DNA of 64,000 nucleotides from Sycobia sp. Sy_11. Its lineage: Eukaryota; Arthropoda; Insecta; Hymenoptera; Epichrysomallidae. The notes beneath the pieces are model-generated. The model was not told the DNA's origin. It did no database searches and saw nothing but the letters and a program-made list of their open reading frames with translations. Of this stretch, positions 32,657 to 46,189 are shown in pieces (position 1 is the first letter of the stretch; each line of letters opens with the position of its first letter). Where the stretch lies: contig JACCIC010000001.1 in NCBI GenBank assembly GCA_018907035.1, forward strand, positions 5,635,001-5,699,000. The letters run 5' to 3'. A program made the position numbers and the translations under genes.

Positions 32657-33091
32657 ATGAGAAGGAATATTAGGCTAAATAAACTAAAGAATAATGCATA
32701 CGTGGCGGAGATCCGGAAGCCACGCAGACGCCGCAAGTTGGAAATAGAAGATCGAAAATACGTGGCCGCACTAGGTTATATGCGGCATACCGGACGTGGC
32801 ACGGGCTGCTGTCGCAACCAACACGAGGAAGCAGCACGCTGAGAAAAAATACCGCAACAAAGAGATACACACCGAGCTCAGCAGCATCAGCTCAACAATG
32901 GAGGAAGGGCGCTTGGAAACGCTGAAAAACACAGAAGAATTAGTAAGAGCCGGAGAGATACGGCGTGCGCCGTCCGCACAGCAGGGTGCCGCACTAGAAG
33001 TAGCAGCCAGCAAGAAGACGGAAGCCGCCGTGGAGAAGATGCGGTCGACAGCGCCACCGCTCGCAGCGGCGCCGCACCGAACTACCCGATT

Positions 33092-33139
<48 letters not shown>

Positions 33140-33160
33140 CTCCCCGGGTTAATTCAAACT
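32657..33160 (+). pseudogene. Possible retroelement gag-like fragment (unrecognised)
   Basis: Two overlapping plus-strand frames read as one Ala/Arg/Glu-rich, coiled-coil-like protein: RKPRRRRKLEIEDRKYVAAL, then after a frame change AAVATNTRKQHAEKKYRNKE and LSSISSTMEEGRLETLKNTE. Helical, charged, no zinc knuckle. Composition is GC-rich against an AT-rich background, which suggests a transposon ORF1/gag piece. It ends at a TA microsatellite (33097-33135). I cannot assign a family. Confidence 0.35.
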
Positions 33161-33402
33161 TGGCGCGCGGCGCAAATCATGAAACGAAATGTTGCCGACG
33201 GACAATGTCGGTCGTAACTGTATTAATGATACGGAAGAGCCTAGGATTGGCGTACATCGGAGAAGAAGGATGCGAAAGTAGCGCGGAAGTTGGAAGTTTG
33301 CGACGTGTGCGGGAAAGAGTGTTCGTGACGAAAACAAGGGCCCAGGCTGATCAGTGCAAGTTTGTGCGCGTCCTCAGGACTTTCGCTTTTTCTCTGTTCG
33401 CG

Positions 33403-33433
<31 letters not shown>

Positions 33434-33772
33434 AAGGGAGTCACCGCGGAAGACTTGGAAGGAAGCAGCAGCGAGCGCACGAGGGGACGCCCTCGTATAT
33501 ATCGGTAGCGAGTGAGTGGGCCTGCGCGCCCTTAAATTTAAATAATTATCTGTAATTTGTGCGAGCGGGGGGGATATCGGCGTAGTTATTTTTTTTCTTT
33601 TATCTGTTATATGGAAAATAAAAGACACATACAATTTAATATATAATAAGAGTAAGATATAATATGATATGTAATATATAATATATACTATAAAATACGA
33701 AATTAAACTAAAGCAGGAGTAAGAAGAAGTAAGTAAAAGTATGTAACGAGCGGAAAGTTGCACCTCGTTACA
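33161..33772. other. GC-rich to AT-rich spacer ending in a palindrome
   Basis: Includes a CT run at 33406-33435. 33741-33771 is a 9-bp-arm inverted repeat, TGTAACGAG ... CTCGTTACA, with TG...CA ends like those of LTRs, immediately before the Penelope relic. No full LTR partner found. Confidence 0.4.
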
Positions 33773-33774
33773 GT

Positions 33775-34680
33775 TGAAGTATTGTCTATAAAATATATAT
33801 TGATGACATCTTTACAATTACGTCAGAACATTGTATAGATAAAATGGTTGATGTTTTTAATTCATCCATAATAGAATTAAATTTACAAAAGGAATAGAAT
33901 TACACAATAAATAAAGTTGTTGGAGGTCAATGTTACTAGAGTTAGTAATAACAGAGTAAAATTAGATTGGTATAAAAAAGCTACATGAACAGGTAGATTA
34001 TTAAATTTTAACTCAAACTATCAGTTTGAAAATAAGATAATTACTATAAAGGAGTCATTGACAGAGCAATCAAATTATCACATAAAGATTTTATAAAAGT
34101 TAATTTAAAATTAATTAAAGAGATATTCATTAATAATGATTATCCAGTAAACCTTATAGATAAAGTGATTACGGAGAGAGTGAATCAGATCTACATTAAT
34201 AGCCGAGAACATAACATAAAAGACAAAAAAAATCATAATAAAATCGTAGTATTGTCTTATGTAAAAGGTTTCACAGAAAAAATTAGAAGTACTTTCAAAA
34301 CACATAATATTCAAGTTTACTTTGAAAATAATAATAATATAAGAAACCTGTTTAATAATTGTAAAGATAAGAATGATAAATGTTAAAAGAAGAAGTAGTA
34401 TACAAAATAAATTGTAAAAGTTGTGATAAATATTAGATTGAACAAATGGGTAGATAGCTAAAACAAAGAATGTTGGAGCATCAGTACAGCTTATAAAACA
34501 AGAATGGTACTTCCGGGCTAAAGGAACATAGTTTTTACACTTGTTACATTCTTTCGATTTTGAAAATGTAAATATTTTAGAACAAGGTATTAAAAGTCGA
34601 TATGAAAGAGAAGGTCTTGAAATTATACATATTTTAAAAAATCGCAATAATGTAAATTTAATGTGATTGTAAACAAGGAC
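33775..34680 (+). pseudogene. Penelope-like element relic, second copy
   Basis: Plus-strand translation gives DDIFTITSE (motif C), WYKKAT, then NNYPVNLIDKVITERVNQIY in approximate form, IVVLSYVKGFTEKI (linker), FNNCKDKNDKC and the endonuclease remains, ending RNNVNLM near 34663. Stops break it repeatedly. The string after it (AAGGCTGTAAGATTGATGAAAATATTTATTAA in part) matches the ends of the element at 20-21 kb. The long minus-strand frame over it (34111-34647) is only its shadow. Confidence 0.75.
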
Positions 34681-34689
34681 ATTCTGAGT

Positions 34690-37095
34690 GTCATTAGATT
34701 AGTATAATATATTATACTAATATATTATAAAGGCTGTAAGATTGATGAAAATATTTATTAATTTAATTCAGAACAGTTGACCTAAGTACAATTTTTAATT
34801 TTTAATATTAATTTTTTTTAAATAATAATTTGAACTATTAATATATAGAATAAGTTTTATTTAACCAGTTTTCTATATTATATTATGACTGAATTGAAAT
34901 ATAGAGAACAACATACTATTGAAAATGAGCAAAGATTAAAATTTAAGTCGAGTAAAAATCTTGGTTGAAAAATTGATTTTATCCTGCTAAAAACGAATAA
35001 AAATAAATATTTCCTATAACTCCTTAATATTCCTTAAATATTTTCTTCTTAAATGTAAGTTCTAGCAGTACCTGGAAAACTTTTCCATGCTACAAGCTTT
35101 TACAAAATATATTAGTTTTCCGAATTTTTTCATTTTTTTAACCAAATATACACTAAACTAATTTATTAAAAAGTTATGTTATTTTGGTATCCTAACTTAC
35201 AAGTACTTATTTTTTATCAATCTTATGAAAAAGGCGTGGAAGAATTACAATATTGAAATAAAAATCTCGAATATTTTTGCCCAGTACAAATGATACTATA
35301 TATAGAAAATTTATATAATACAAAATCATCTAAGTATCCTTAATCTTAACAATTTAACTATTGTATTAAGATAACGAAACAATATTGCATTATCGGAATT
35401 CAACAATTTTTTTGTAAAAATTAAAATATTTTTTTAAAGTATTTTAAATTTAAAATACTCTCCAGAAATCGATCGAAAATTGTCAACATCTAGAAAATGA
35501 TCACTGTTTCTAATAAGTTTTATATGATTCATGATAAATTAATAAAGTTTAATTAAAATTAATTTAAAATTAAGGGTAAAACTAATAATGTTCTCTATGA
35601 ATTATGGTATTTTTTAAATCTGTATAGTCTATGATTAAATTACTGATGGTAGTTTTTACTAAAAAATTTTTCTCAGATACCCGTATTTTAATCTTTTAAG
35701 CCTTTACCTATAAATTACCAAGGACAATGATAATACCTACAGCAAATACACATATATATTCATGCACAAGTATTAAATAATTGGCTCATCATAGGACAAT
35801 CTGCGCTATGTAGATCAAGACATACGAATCTGACGACAAGCTAAGGTTGACGAATCTCCATCGAATCAACCCTTCGAATGAACTATCACTAATACTGTCG
35901 GTTTCTTCATCGTAGAGGTGCATTAGGTTTTTATATGTTAAAGCATACCTGGTTGATAATATTTTTTGAACAGATATACATGAGCATTTGTGCGAGTCCC
36001 GAGCTTTTGTCCTCGGTAAAATTACTCGCGTAAAAGTGTATGCGAGATTCCCTTCCTGCTTTTTCAACTCTCCGTCTCTCACTCTCTTTTCCAACATGTT
36101 CGCTGAAGCTTAATGAAAAGAACAATACACCTTTTAATTCTAATGAAATTATGTAATGATGAGTTTTACGATGATAATTAATTAAAAAGATCATGCTATA
36201 TACTTATCTCAAGAAACGTTTAATAAAAGTTAGTATTTTGTTTAATTTTTGTATGCACAAATTATAAAATAACATCTACGTCATTGTGCTTATACTATAT
36301 AGTATCAAACATTATATTTATAAATTATTAATTATATGTATACTATATAATTTATATTATATATAGTATGCTATATATAAATATAATTTATATGATTTAT
36401 ACTATGGTATCCTATACCCTTGTATTCTCTATGAAAAAAAAAATTGTTTTTCGAAATTTCTATGGTGAGTACATTAATTTCAAATAAAACTTGCAAAGAA
36501 CTTAGAAAGAGAGACAATCACATGCAAGTTATGTATGTGATCTAGATTGAACAAGATAAAAAAATTTCAATCTCTTCAAAACACTTTTTACTACTACGCC
36601 CAGGTACAGTGTGTTTTCTCTACTGAAAACCAGTTCTACTACTTCTCAATTCTAACCTGCATGTTCTAATAACTCATATTTAGTACACTTGTTTAGTTGG
36701 GACAACTGAAAATATGTTAGTTAAGGTATACAATTGACTGATATAAATTCTGACGATGTTTAATTAACAATAATTACGAAACTTCGAATTTGGACACGTG
36801 AGTTCTTTCAAAGTATTTTATTTAAACTGTTGTTCTTTCTCTAAATTTATTACTTAAAGTCATTTCTTTTCTTAAAAAATTTTTGACTAACATTATTAGT
36901 CGAATTATCATTTACGATTGATTTTAAATAAAATACTATAAAACGTAGGTATACTCAATTTGAAGCTACAACTAATTTAACGTACTAACTTAAAAAATTT
37001 TCCATTGCTGACTGGATAAAAGTAAAAACTTTTACGATCTGATGAATCAACAAGCTGCTTTTTATAATTTGGAAATTAATAAAATAGGCAATACG
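34690..37095. other. AT-rich intergenic DNA
   Basis: No supported gene. Minus-strand frames at 35789-36097 and 35931-36194 lack domains. A palindromic TA-rich block lies near 36290-36410. Confidence 0.45.
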
Positions 37096-37099
37096 GTTT

Positions 37100-37657
37100 T
37101 AATTAAAATTTGTCATGCAATCACGAAAGCTCGGATGCATCGTTGCACCTACAGTTTTACGCAACAAGCTGCGAAGTTTCAAGCCGCTATCTAGTCTTTC
37201 GTAAAGACTTCCTCACCGTCCATCAGAGCCATAAAGAAACACTCGACGTTCCCACGTGCGCGGGCGGGAAGAAAACCCCCATCATAGGGACAAGTGTAGC
37301 CGGCGGTGTGGCATGCTCGCGCCTCGAGTAGCCCGCGAGGTCACTCCGTCAGCATTACAATCTCGTTAGCCCGAGAGCGCGGGTGGCTTTCTCGCCCTCG
37401 CGGCAAGCAGGGCGCGAAGGTATACTACGGTAGCGAAAACAGGAAAGGCGGAGGATTCGAGGGTAGGAGAAGAAGGCCGACGCCGGCCGGGAATCGCGCG
37501 CAACTTTGGTATTTATCACCCCGACGACTTAGAATTAGAGGGACTTGAAGGAACTTCATTTTCCGTATATACAGCGATTAGAAAGTTCGGAGCTTATGGC
37601 TCGCGCACGCGCCTCCGCTATCCTGGAGTCGCTCTGTTGGACAGAGGAAATGAGAGG

Positions 37658-37719
<62 letters not shown>

Positions 37720-38200
37720 ATAGAGGTCTGGGCTTTGTCGAATAATTACGAGATAACGGGAACGTGGTACTGTCCTCGTAAACTCTAATCCTTTTACCGT
37801 CATGTTTATTGCCCGTATCGCCTTCTACCTTGCGTCGGGCTCTCTCCTCTCTATATTTTTTTTATTTTACGCCTTGCCGCTTAATCTTCCCGACTCTTTC
37901 GCTCGATCCACTGAGGCAGATAAAAGCGCGCGAGAGCGACTCTGACAAACTTTCAAGGCCTTAAACTTTTAATGGAGCTCCGCCCCCTCTTTTCAGTAAG
38001 CCAGGAGCAGCGCACACGGATCGCTGTCGCACGAACTAAATACATATCTGTTTCGATAGTCGGCGAAAAAGCGCGCGCCCACGCGCACGATCCTACGTAT
38101 AACAGTAAAGGGGCGGATACGCAGAGCAGAACTGAGTGACTCGTTCGCGGTGGATCCGAGCGAGGTTTCTCTATCGCAATCAAGCGAAAATTCTATAGTT
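37100..38200. promoter_or_regulatory. CpG-rich island with (GA)n tract
   Basis: Sharp rise in GC and CpG between AT-rich flanks (37180-38170), including a (GA)n run at about 37660-37718. No open frame here shows a protein family. Such islands in this kind of genome often mark promoters or first non-coding exons, but no TATA, splice-anchored exon or downstream coding exon could be tied to it. Confidence 0.3.
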
Positions 38201-38204
38201 GCTT

Positions 38205-39762
38205 ATATACCTCTGTCAAATATTATGTTTTTCGCGTCGTGCTTTTATCCAGCGAAATGAATGCAATAAGTTTTTTTTAATGTTTTAACGTATGAAATAA
38301 ATTTTGGATGTACTTTTTAATTTCGGCATTATATTGCATCAATTTAAGCCTTTGACAAATTTTTTTTTTGTTTCTTGATTTTAGTTTGTATGTATAATAT
38401 GTATTAAAAAGTTTAAGACCGAAACATGAATAATCAAGAAATGGAAGCCTTACAAAAAATAGATATTTGTAGACCAGAAATGCATTTAGACGAATTTTCA
38501 CCATTTATGATTATAATATTTCCCTTTTGTCAATTTTCGATCTTGTGCTATGCAAATTTCTCTATGTATGCTTTAAAAACGACTAAATAATAAGTATTTT
38601 AGAAATCTACATAAAAAAATATTATTCTGTCGATGTAATATCATAAGTCAATATTAAGTCATATTCAAGATATAATACAAAGTGAAAAACTGCAGTCTAT
38701 GTTTAAAAAATTATTACAGTTTGCATTTTTATCAGAACAAACAATTTCATAATGAAGTTAATACATCCATGATCTTTTTTATAATTATAATCTATGAAAG
38801 ATACATTAAAATAACGCATATCCCTGTATTTTATATTTATAAAAGTTCAACATAATTATATCTAAATTCTAATTGGCAATGATCCATAATTGCTAAAATC
38901 AAATATTTAGATTTACCTTTCATTTGAAAGTTTATGATCTTTAATTTTATAAATTTGTTAGCTTCGGTACCGGTAAATTATTGATTTATATTTTTTCATA
39001 AATATTTTATAGAAATTTTAAATATAAAGAGCAGAATATAACATTATATTTTGGACACATTACATGTATGCTTAACACACATAGCAATCTTTGTACCGGC
39101 TTACTAATTATCACATACAATAAACGAAATCCGTTCAAAAGTATCTGTTATTAGCTCTTCTTCTCAGAAAAGTGATTGATTAACAGAGCGCCTTAATAAA
39201 TAAAAACTTATAAAATTGATCATTCAACTATTTTTAGCTACTTATAAAACAAAACTAATAATTTGAAAACTATTTGATTTGAAAATACACATCTTATTTT
39301 TCAGAGTAAAATGCTAATTATAAGTACATTATAATCATAAGTGCTTCACATATTATTGTTTCTATTATTTTATTGTTAACTAGAGTGTTAAAAAATGCCG
39401 ATTTTTGTGGAAGAAATTCTAAAAAAATATTTACATTTAATTTATCTGCCACGTCTCTAGTTTTAAGCAGCTATCGTAAAATAACGACGCGTAAATTTCA
39501 TTATATCTTCTTAATAGCTTAATATTAAATTTTTATTCAATCAAATTAAATGAATTCAATTACTTTACATTCTTTCTTCAGAGTCTAATGAAATTACCAC
39601 AGAACTCTTGAGCGTATCTCCGTTCAAACACAGATCTTTTTTTTAAAAAACATCTACCGCTCTGAGCTTGAGGATGAAGGCAAGAAATCACCGCATATAT
39701 TTTCTCAAGCCTCTTCGTCGCGTATCACATTTCTATTAGGTCCACCATGCGTACTTCAAAGG

Positions 39763-39802
<40 letters not shown>

Positions 39803-41875
39803 GGACATATTCAGGAACGCAGCATAAGTTTACTTAGAGTCTGGCGGAAAAGCGTTCACAAACGTCAAAGAAGAGACGTCGCCTGCTATGCGGATTTGTG
39901 TGCAAGGGCGAAAAAGGAATGGATTGACAGCAAAAGAGAAGGGAAGAGAGAGAGGGGGGAGAGTAGGAGAAGTGCGCGTGTGTGTGTATGTGTATGCATT
40001 ACGACTCTACCGTCGTTCTTAGCATCTATGACTTACCCCTTGGTGTGTTTTTTATCTTCGAAGCCGAAGAAGGAAGAGATACCATGAGTAAAAAAGAAAC
40101 ATGACTCCTTGTCGGTTCTTCTCCAGAATCCCTAAACTCCACCATTCCATCGCACTTCTGATTCTTTTTTGCTTTCAAGCGATATATGTCATGTAATAAT
40201 AAAGTTAAAATAGAAGATTATCCATGTAGATTAACTTATTTGCCGAAATAGCGTTTCCCTTCCCCGCAGAAAATTTACAATAGTACGAGTAAGAAATGAT
40301 CCAGTACTACGTTTTGCACTTTATTGCAGTACTGCATCATAGACAAGCAATTTGGAAAATTGAACACTTTTATTACTTCTTAATTTCATTAATTAAATAC
40401 CGAATATGGACGAAGTTCTACTTTGCTTGATATAAAAATATTTTAAAGAAATTTAGTCTAACATTACATTAGTAGGTGTACACTCAATCCAATGCCCAAA
40501 TGTATTTTCTATTAGCTGATCTGACAACAACGTACCATTTCTTCTATATGATATGTAATATGATGGTTGCTCGAATTTTATTACTAATAGGCTGTAATAT
40601 TGTATAATCAACGTTGTTTTTATTTATTAATATTTTTTAGTTACTTACATTGAATAAATAATTCTTAGAAAATGTATAAATAGCTTTGCAATAATATCTT
40701 TGATCTAGTTTCTATCGTTAATTACTTCATGATATATCAATACAATCAACATAAGCCTGTATAATAAAAGCTTACATGATTATGATTTTAACAAGATTTA
40801 AATTTTACTTGTAACCAATGAACTTTCTTGAAATGTTAATCGAAGAATTTTCAAATATAATATAAATATAAGCTAAAATTTTTGAATATTGTGATTTAAT
40901 GTGATTTAACATAACGCTTATAATCAGCGTATAAACGTATGGAATATATACCCTTGCATTATTCACAAAATTAATATAATAGAGTTATAATAGCTTATAA
41001 AAATTGTTTACGTTGAGTACAGAATGATATAAAAAGAGGGCTAAACATTTGTTAGCAAAAATCACGCTGTGCTAAAATTTTTACGACGTAGATACGAGAG
41101 TACTAGATTTTTATGAGCTGCCACTGGTAGAACATTTCACTTGCATTATTACTGTCCGATAATGCGTAGGATGTTTCCACTTTGGGAAGATGCCCTGCTT
41201 ATAGACTTGCTTTTCTTTTTTCCTTGCTCTGTATTCTCGTAAATATACGCAACGCAATAAAGTTTTACGAGCGACAACGTTTCGGAAAGAAAAATAAAAC
41301 GCATGCTTACATTTTACGACTTTATAGTTGCGTGCACGCAATATTAATGCGATGTAAATGTTTTGGAAATAATCGTTAGATCGTTAGTGAAAGGAGTATA
41401 AAAAATTAACCGGGACTGTATTTAGAGTATTATATCATACTTTCAGTAGAACTGATTTTATAATTAAAAAAAACAACATTTCGGACTATGTCGGTCGTTG
41501 GAAAAGTACGTGAAAAACTATAGGAGTGTGAGAACTGGTACATATTGTGATTATTTTCCAATAGTAACATCTCTAAGAAGATTAAATAGCGAATGTTCAT
41601 CAGTCAGCAAGCTTTTTTATATTTTAACGGTAGAGATCAAGTGATTTAAGGTAAAAAATATCTACAATTAACTTAAAGTTTCCATCTGAACAATACAGGA
41701 GATGATATCTCCATCCATTTCTCACGGTCACAGTTAGTTTTGGCATCTTCGAAGTATCATTTATTCGCAATAGTAAGAAGTATATATAAAAAAACATTAT
41801 TCAAATAAAAGGACTACAGCAACCATTATTTATACTTAGATAAAATAAATGTCATTGGACAAAATGTAAAAGTCT
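38205..41875. other. AT-rich intergenic DNA with one GA-rich CpG patch
   Basis: No supported gene. A (GA)n run at 39764-39799 sits in a CpG-richer patch (39600-40150). The 107-residue frame there is low-complexity Arg/Glu plus unrelated sequence. Confidence 0.45.
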
Positions 41876-41879
41876 AAAT

Positions 41880-42530
41880 GTCAAGATCAGAAAATGAAAG
41901 CAGGTAAGTTAGATGATACGATCCATTGATAAGGGTAAGTGATAAGTGGTCCAAAAAAAAGGATTTTTTGAACTCTCCAAAATAAGCCTCTGTCTCGGCG
42001 ATGACTTCCTCGTTTGAGCAAAATTTTTTCCCGCGAGCCATTTCTTCATGTTAGCGAACAAGAAGAAGTCGCAGGGAGTCAGATTGAGTGAATACGGAGG
42101 GTGCGGCAGCAATTGATAACGTAATTCATGCAGTTTGGTTGCGACAGTTCCAAATAAATGTGCTGGTGCGCTATTGTAATGAAACAACACCTTTTTCACC
42201 AAATGTCGCCGTTTCTCCTTCAATTTTTCGTCTGAGCGACCCAATAACTCACTTCCTTTTTCTAGAAAGTCCATCAGAATGATGGCCTTCGTATTTCAAA
42301 AAAGCATCGCCATGACCTTTCCGGCCGATGGGACCGTCTTCGCCTTCTTTGGGGCAGATTCACCGCGAGAATCAATTGTTTTAATTGTTGCTTTGAGTCT
42401 GGTGTGTAATGATGAATCCAGGTTTCATCATCGGTGATAACTCGACGCAAAAATTTCGACCATTTTTTCATAGCCAATATAAAACTTTAAACTAACCTAT
42501 CAATCAGTTTGAAATTTGTTTTGGCATCGT
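41880..42530 (-). pseudogene. Mariner transposase relic, third family
   Basis: Minus strand: KKWSKFLRRVITDDETWIHHY (first Asp block), a frame change, then VKKVLFHYNSAPAHLFGTV where the second Asp of the usual HQDNAPAH has been lost, and PHPPYSLNLTPCDFFLFANM with the third Asp kept. The C-terminus (KKWLAGKNF...) follows. It is a mauritiana-type DD34D mariner by motif; dead by substitution and frameshift. N-terminal half and terminal repeats not found. Confidence 0.8.
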
Positions 42531-42539
42531 TTGATAGAT

Positions 42540-43600
42540 CGCAGCACACGATAATAATACCAGCTTCCGTAAAAAACGTTCTCTGTCTTGAAACACGGGT
42601 ACTTAAAATCACGGGTCAAAAACACGGATCAATTGAAATCAACGTCGAATTCATATGTTTATAATATATATATATATATATATCTCTTTAGTATATTTTT
42701 AAGATATATAGTAAGTCAAATGTAAGAGTCTGCCATTTAAAATTGATAAAATTATTCACTTTAAATAAAACCGTTAATAGGGGTGTTCGTCTAGCAATAT
42801 TTTTTTACACAGTACATCAGTTAAATTCAAGCTGCTAAGCGTGTGTTTTGCATTTTGTACAGAATAGCATTAAACAAATTCGACGGATGCGCACTGTACA
42901 GCGCGGAGGGTAATCGATAAATTCTTCAAGTTTAAGTGGAAAATTATTATTCTCAGTTGCAAACGCAATTGTGCAATGATTACAAAATATTTTATATAAT
43001 TTGATTATCCGCATTTTTCTCCGTTACTTAGTTGATGATAATTCAAATAATAATTTTTACATATTTATAATTTCAGTCAAATTTCGAAATACATTTACAA
43101 TATAAACTTTTTCCAAAATCATATGTTCGAAATTATATTCGTCTATGGGGATAAAAAAGTACCAGCCGGTTGATCTACCTATGATTGGCTAATAGTATTC
43201 AAGCTCCTGTAATTATGATAGAAAGTATGAGTCTTATGTGCGAATTCATCATTAAGACTATATATGTCACCACCGCCTGAGAAGCTGAGTTACAGAGTAG
43301 ATGATCTGTTATATGTATTAACAACGTTCATATTTTGCCATGCGCGTATTGCGACTTACTATTTTAGGCATCTAATGCTTGTCCTCACTTAAACATAAAA
43401 AGAAAATTAATTAAATAAAGAAACGTCTGAAGAAATATTTTATCCAAATATTTACTGCAGAATCAAATTCCTAACAACTCACTTATACATCTAACATGGA
43501 TGCTTCTATAGTTCTACTCTCGAACGCTTAATCTATCTTGAGAATCCAAACGCGCCCATATTATATATGAAACGAACAAGGATTCACAGATGATCGCTAA
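42540..43600. other. AT-rich spacer
   Basis: No supported feature apart from a short TA run near 42664-42682. Confidence 0.4.
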
Positions 43601-43917
43601 CCTCCACCTAGCAGCAATAGCAGTCACAATCCCGCGAGTCTCCATTGAAGGGATCTCCGGCGATCCTATTAAAACAAGACAGCAGAACCTTTACTTATCT
43701 GTATGCGAAATGAATGGTCGGCACGGACAGTAGAAGATTCTCAAACAAATTGTATTGTTGACTGGATCATTCCACTGTCGGTATTCTATTCTGTCTGCTT
43801 ATACCATTCTCGCCCTGTATCCGACCTGTGGCCCCTCTGCCGGAATTGGAGGTCGAGAGAGAATTACGAATCTAATCCTCCACCTTTTCTCCAACTATCT
43901 CTCCCACCCTTTCTCCC

Positions 43918-44002
<85 letters not shown>

Positions 44003-44530
44003 GTCTGTCTCTCTTTGACTATCTCTTTTTCTGCATGACGTCATGCTCGAGACCTCCGGTCGGCTTCACACACGCCGCTCGAGATCGCATCACAAGCGTC
44101 GTGCATCTATATGACAGTGTGCGATGGAACAGTAAGAGGGGGAGCGGGCTCCTTTGATCGTTCTGTAAACTGTTGAACTATCCGAGAGATGTTTCGCGCG
44201 AGCTTTCCTCGTCCCCTCTCACTGCATCTCTGCTTGACTCCTGTTGAAGTCTTATCGATCGCATCAGAGAGAGAGAGAGAGAGAGAGAGGTTTGAACAAT
44301 TATAGAACCTTTGTCAAGATATGTCCTTCCCGCATGCTTCTCTCCATCTCTCTTACGTTTACACTCTGTCCCACACTAACCTTCAGTATCGAGTGCAGAC
44401 TTTAGAGTGGTGTTTCTGAGCACTTGTATCGTTTCACTTGTCCCTCCAACTGCTTCCCCTCTTCTGTAACTCTCTATCTGTGTCAACCGCTCCTTTAACT
44501 TATAATTTTGTAACGAGCCAATGTCTTATT
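43600..44530. promoter_or_regulatory. CpG/CT-rich patch with compound microsatellite
   Basis: Higher GC than its flanks; a (CT)n(AT)n compound repeat at about 43918-44000 and a (GA)n at 44266-44289. Plus-strand frames across it are repeat translations. Possible regulatory region, unproven. Confidence 0.3.
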
Positions 44531-45820
44531 TATAGAATTCTTAGTTATCTATTTAACAGCCTCAGTTTCTTCTTTTCTTCCATCTGAATTTTTCTTTACA
44601 CTTCCTTTGATATATACTTGAAAACTCCTTTTAACTGATACATCTTATTCTATTTCCCATTTTTGTTATTATCAGATTTAAATCGATAGAATAAAATACA
44701 TCAGTATAAAAAATAAATAAGTATGTAACATAGACAAAAAACACGATGTTTATTTAAACAATATCATTGAAAATATTAATAATTTAATTTTTACTGATAT
44801 GAAATGCTTTAATTACATTTCTTAGAAAAAAGCCGAGATCTAATATTTACATGAGATACGATAAATCTCTGATTGAATTTAAAATCGTGTTAATTGGATT
44901 TTTTCCCTTTTGGGGATGTAAGTATATTAAATTTTTAGGTCAAAGAAATCTTATAATATATGTGATAAGACTCGCGTTTCTCTGTAGTCATGTACTTTGT
45001 CATCAGCTTTCTGTAAATCTGAAAATCATAGCGCACATTCTTACCAGGAAAAATTTATTCAGAATAGACATAATAATATGTATTTGTATCGCACATCAGT
45101 CAAAAACTTTTATCTGCTCCCTAGCTTTAATAATAAAGTTGCAGTATCATTTTTATTTCTGAAACAAAATAATTAATTAAATCTTTATAGTATAATTAGA
45201 AATTAATATTTTGTAATTTTACTTATGAAAAATGTTAATTCTGAAAATTATGATAGTGAACTATAATATTAGAATTAGTTTTGCACTTTAGAATTTTTTA
45301 TTGAATTTCATAATTTAATAAATCTATTTATCACTATTTCGCTATAATTTATTAAATTTAGCATATTATTATTAAAATTTATATTTAAAAAACTATCAAA
45401 TATTTTCATTAGTGTCACAATTCTATTAGAATGTCAAATATTTAGACTATCCTGATTTATAATCTTAGTATCTTCCTAAAATCGGTTATAAAATGTTATG
45501 AATACAACTACCTTGAAAGAAAAATCATGGTTAGAAAAGCAGCATATTCTACGAAAAATTTTCCATCGCAATCAGAAACATCGAAAATTGCTTCTTCAAC
45601 GATTTTGAATGTATTATACTACCTTAAATATCATTGTAATAAATTAGGTAATGTTTAATGCTTCAAATGGTGCAAATTAAAATATGTTTAAACTAATGAT
45701 TCATTTACAAGATTTTTTAATTGAAGAGAAAATTGAATTTTATTACAAATATTTAATCTATGTCCGTTATTATCTATAAAACCAATTAAAATATAAATTA
45801 ATAAGGCATCATTATTGAAT
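44531..45820. other. AT-rich spacer
   Basis: The hydrophobic 103-residue plus-strand frame at 44851-45162 has no recognisable family, no splice support and AT-driven composition. Left unannotated as a gene. Confidence 0.4.
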
Positions 45821-45825
45821 GATAT

Positions 45826-46101
45826 TTATGCGTTATAATTTATGGATTTTATATACTTCCAAAATGATTTATTAACGATTAAGTTTGGAGAAAAAACTCT
45901 TTGCATTTCTTGAACCTGCCTCTCCGCCACTTCGCGACGTTGCATTTCGTGTTGCAGCTCCATCTTAAAAACTAAACTTGCAATTTTTGCCCGACGCAAC
46001 GGTTGCAAACGTGTAGGTTCAATCACAACGCGCTTTCCCGCAATCTTTTCCACTATAATTTCTTTATTCGCACACGAGTTTTCTTCACACGCCCCCGTCA
46101 C
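45826..46101 (-). CDS. Unrecognised 91-residue protein or first exon
   Basis: Begins MTGACEENSCANKEIIVEK and continues through a basic stretch (PTRLQPLRRAKIASLV) to a charged heptad-like segment (QHEMQRREVAERQVQEMQR) that looks like a coiled coil. Codon use is more GC-balanced than in surrounding AT-driven frames, which favours real coding sequence. It may continue into an intron after the QEMQR block, since the following residues look like read-through. The upstream region to 46330 (minus strand) contains two copies of a GCTTAGTGCGG string. Could be a host exon or a transposon ORF; no function assigned. Confidence 0.35.
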   Translation of the reverse strand: MTGACEENSCANKEIIVEKIAGKRVVIEPTRLQPLRRAKIASLVFKMELQHEMQRREVAERQVQEMQRVFSPNLIVNKSFWKYIKSINYNA

Positions 46102-46189
46102 TATGAAAAGTTCTAAAAAAAAATCTTATTATACGCGATGCTATAAATGTCACTTTCTTGACCAAAAACGCACAAAGCTAATTTAACAC

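Noticed and set aside
32657..33136. Ala/Arg-rich frames considered as a host exon
   Set aside because: Frame breaks, microsatellite end and transposon-like composition make a retroelement fragment more likely; kept only as a low-confidence entry.
34111..34647. 178-residue minus-strand open frame
   Set aside because: It is the antisense of the Penelope relic on the plus strand and has no domain of its own.
35789..36194. Two overlapping minus-strand frames of about 100 residues
   Set aside because: No recognisable domain, no homologous neighbour, AT-rich context.
44851..45162. Hydrophobic 103-residue frame, considered as an odorant-receptor exon
   Set aside because: No receptor motifs, no convincing splice sites, composition explained by AT-rich DNA.
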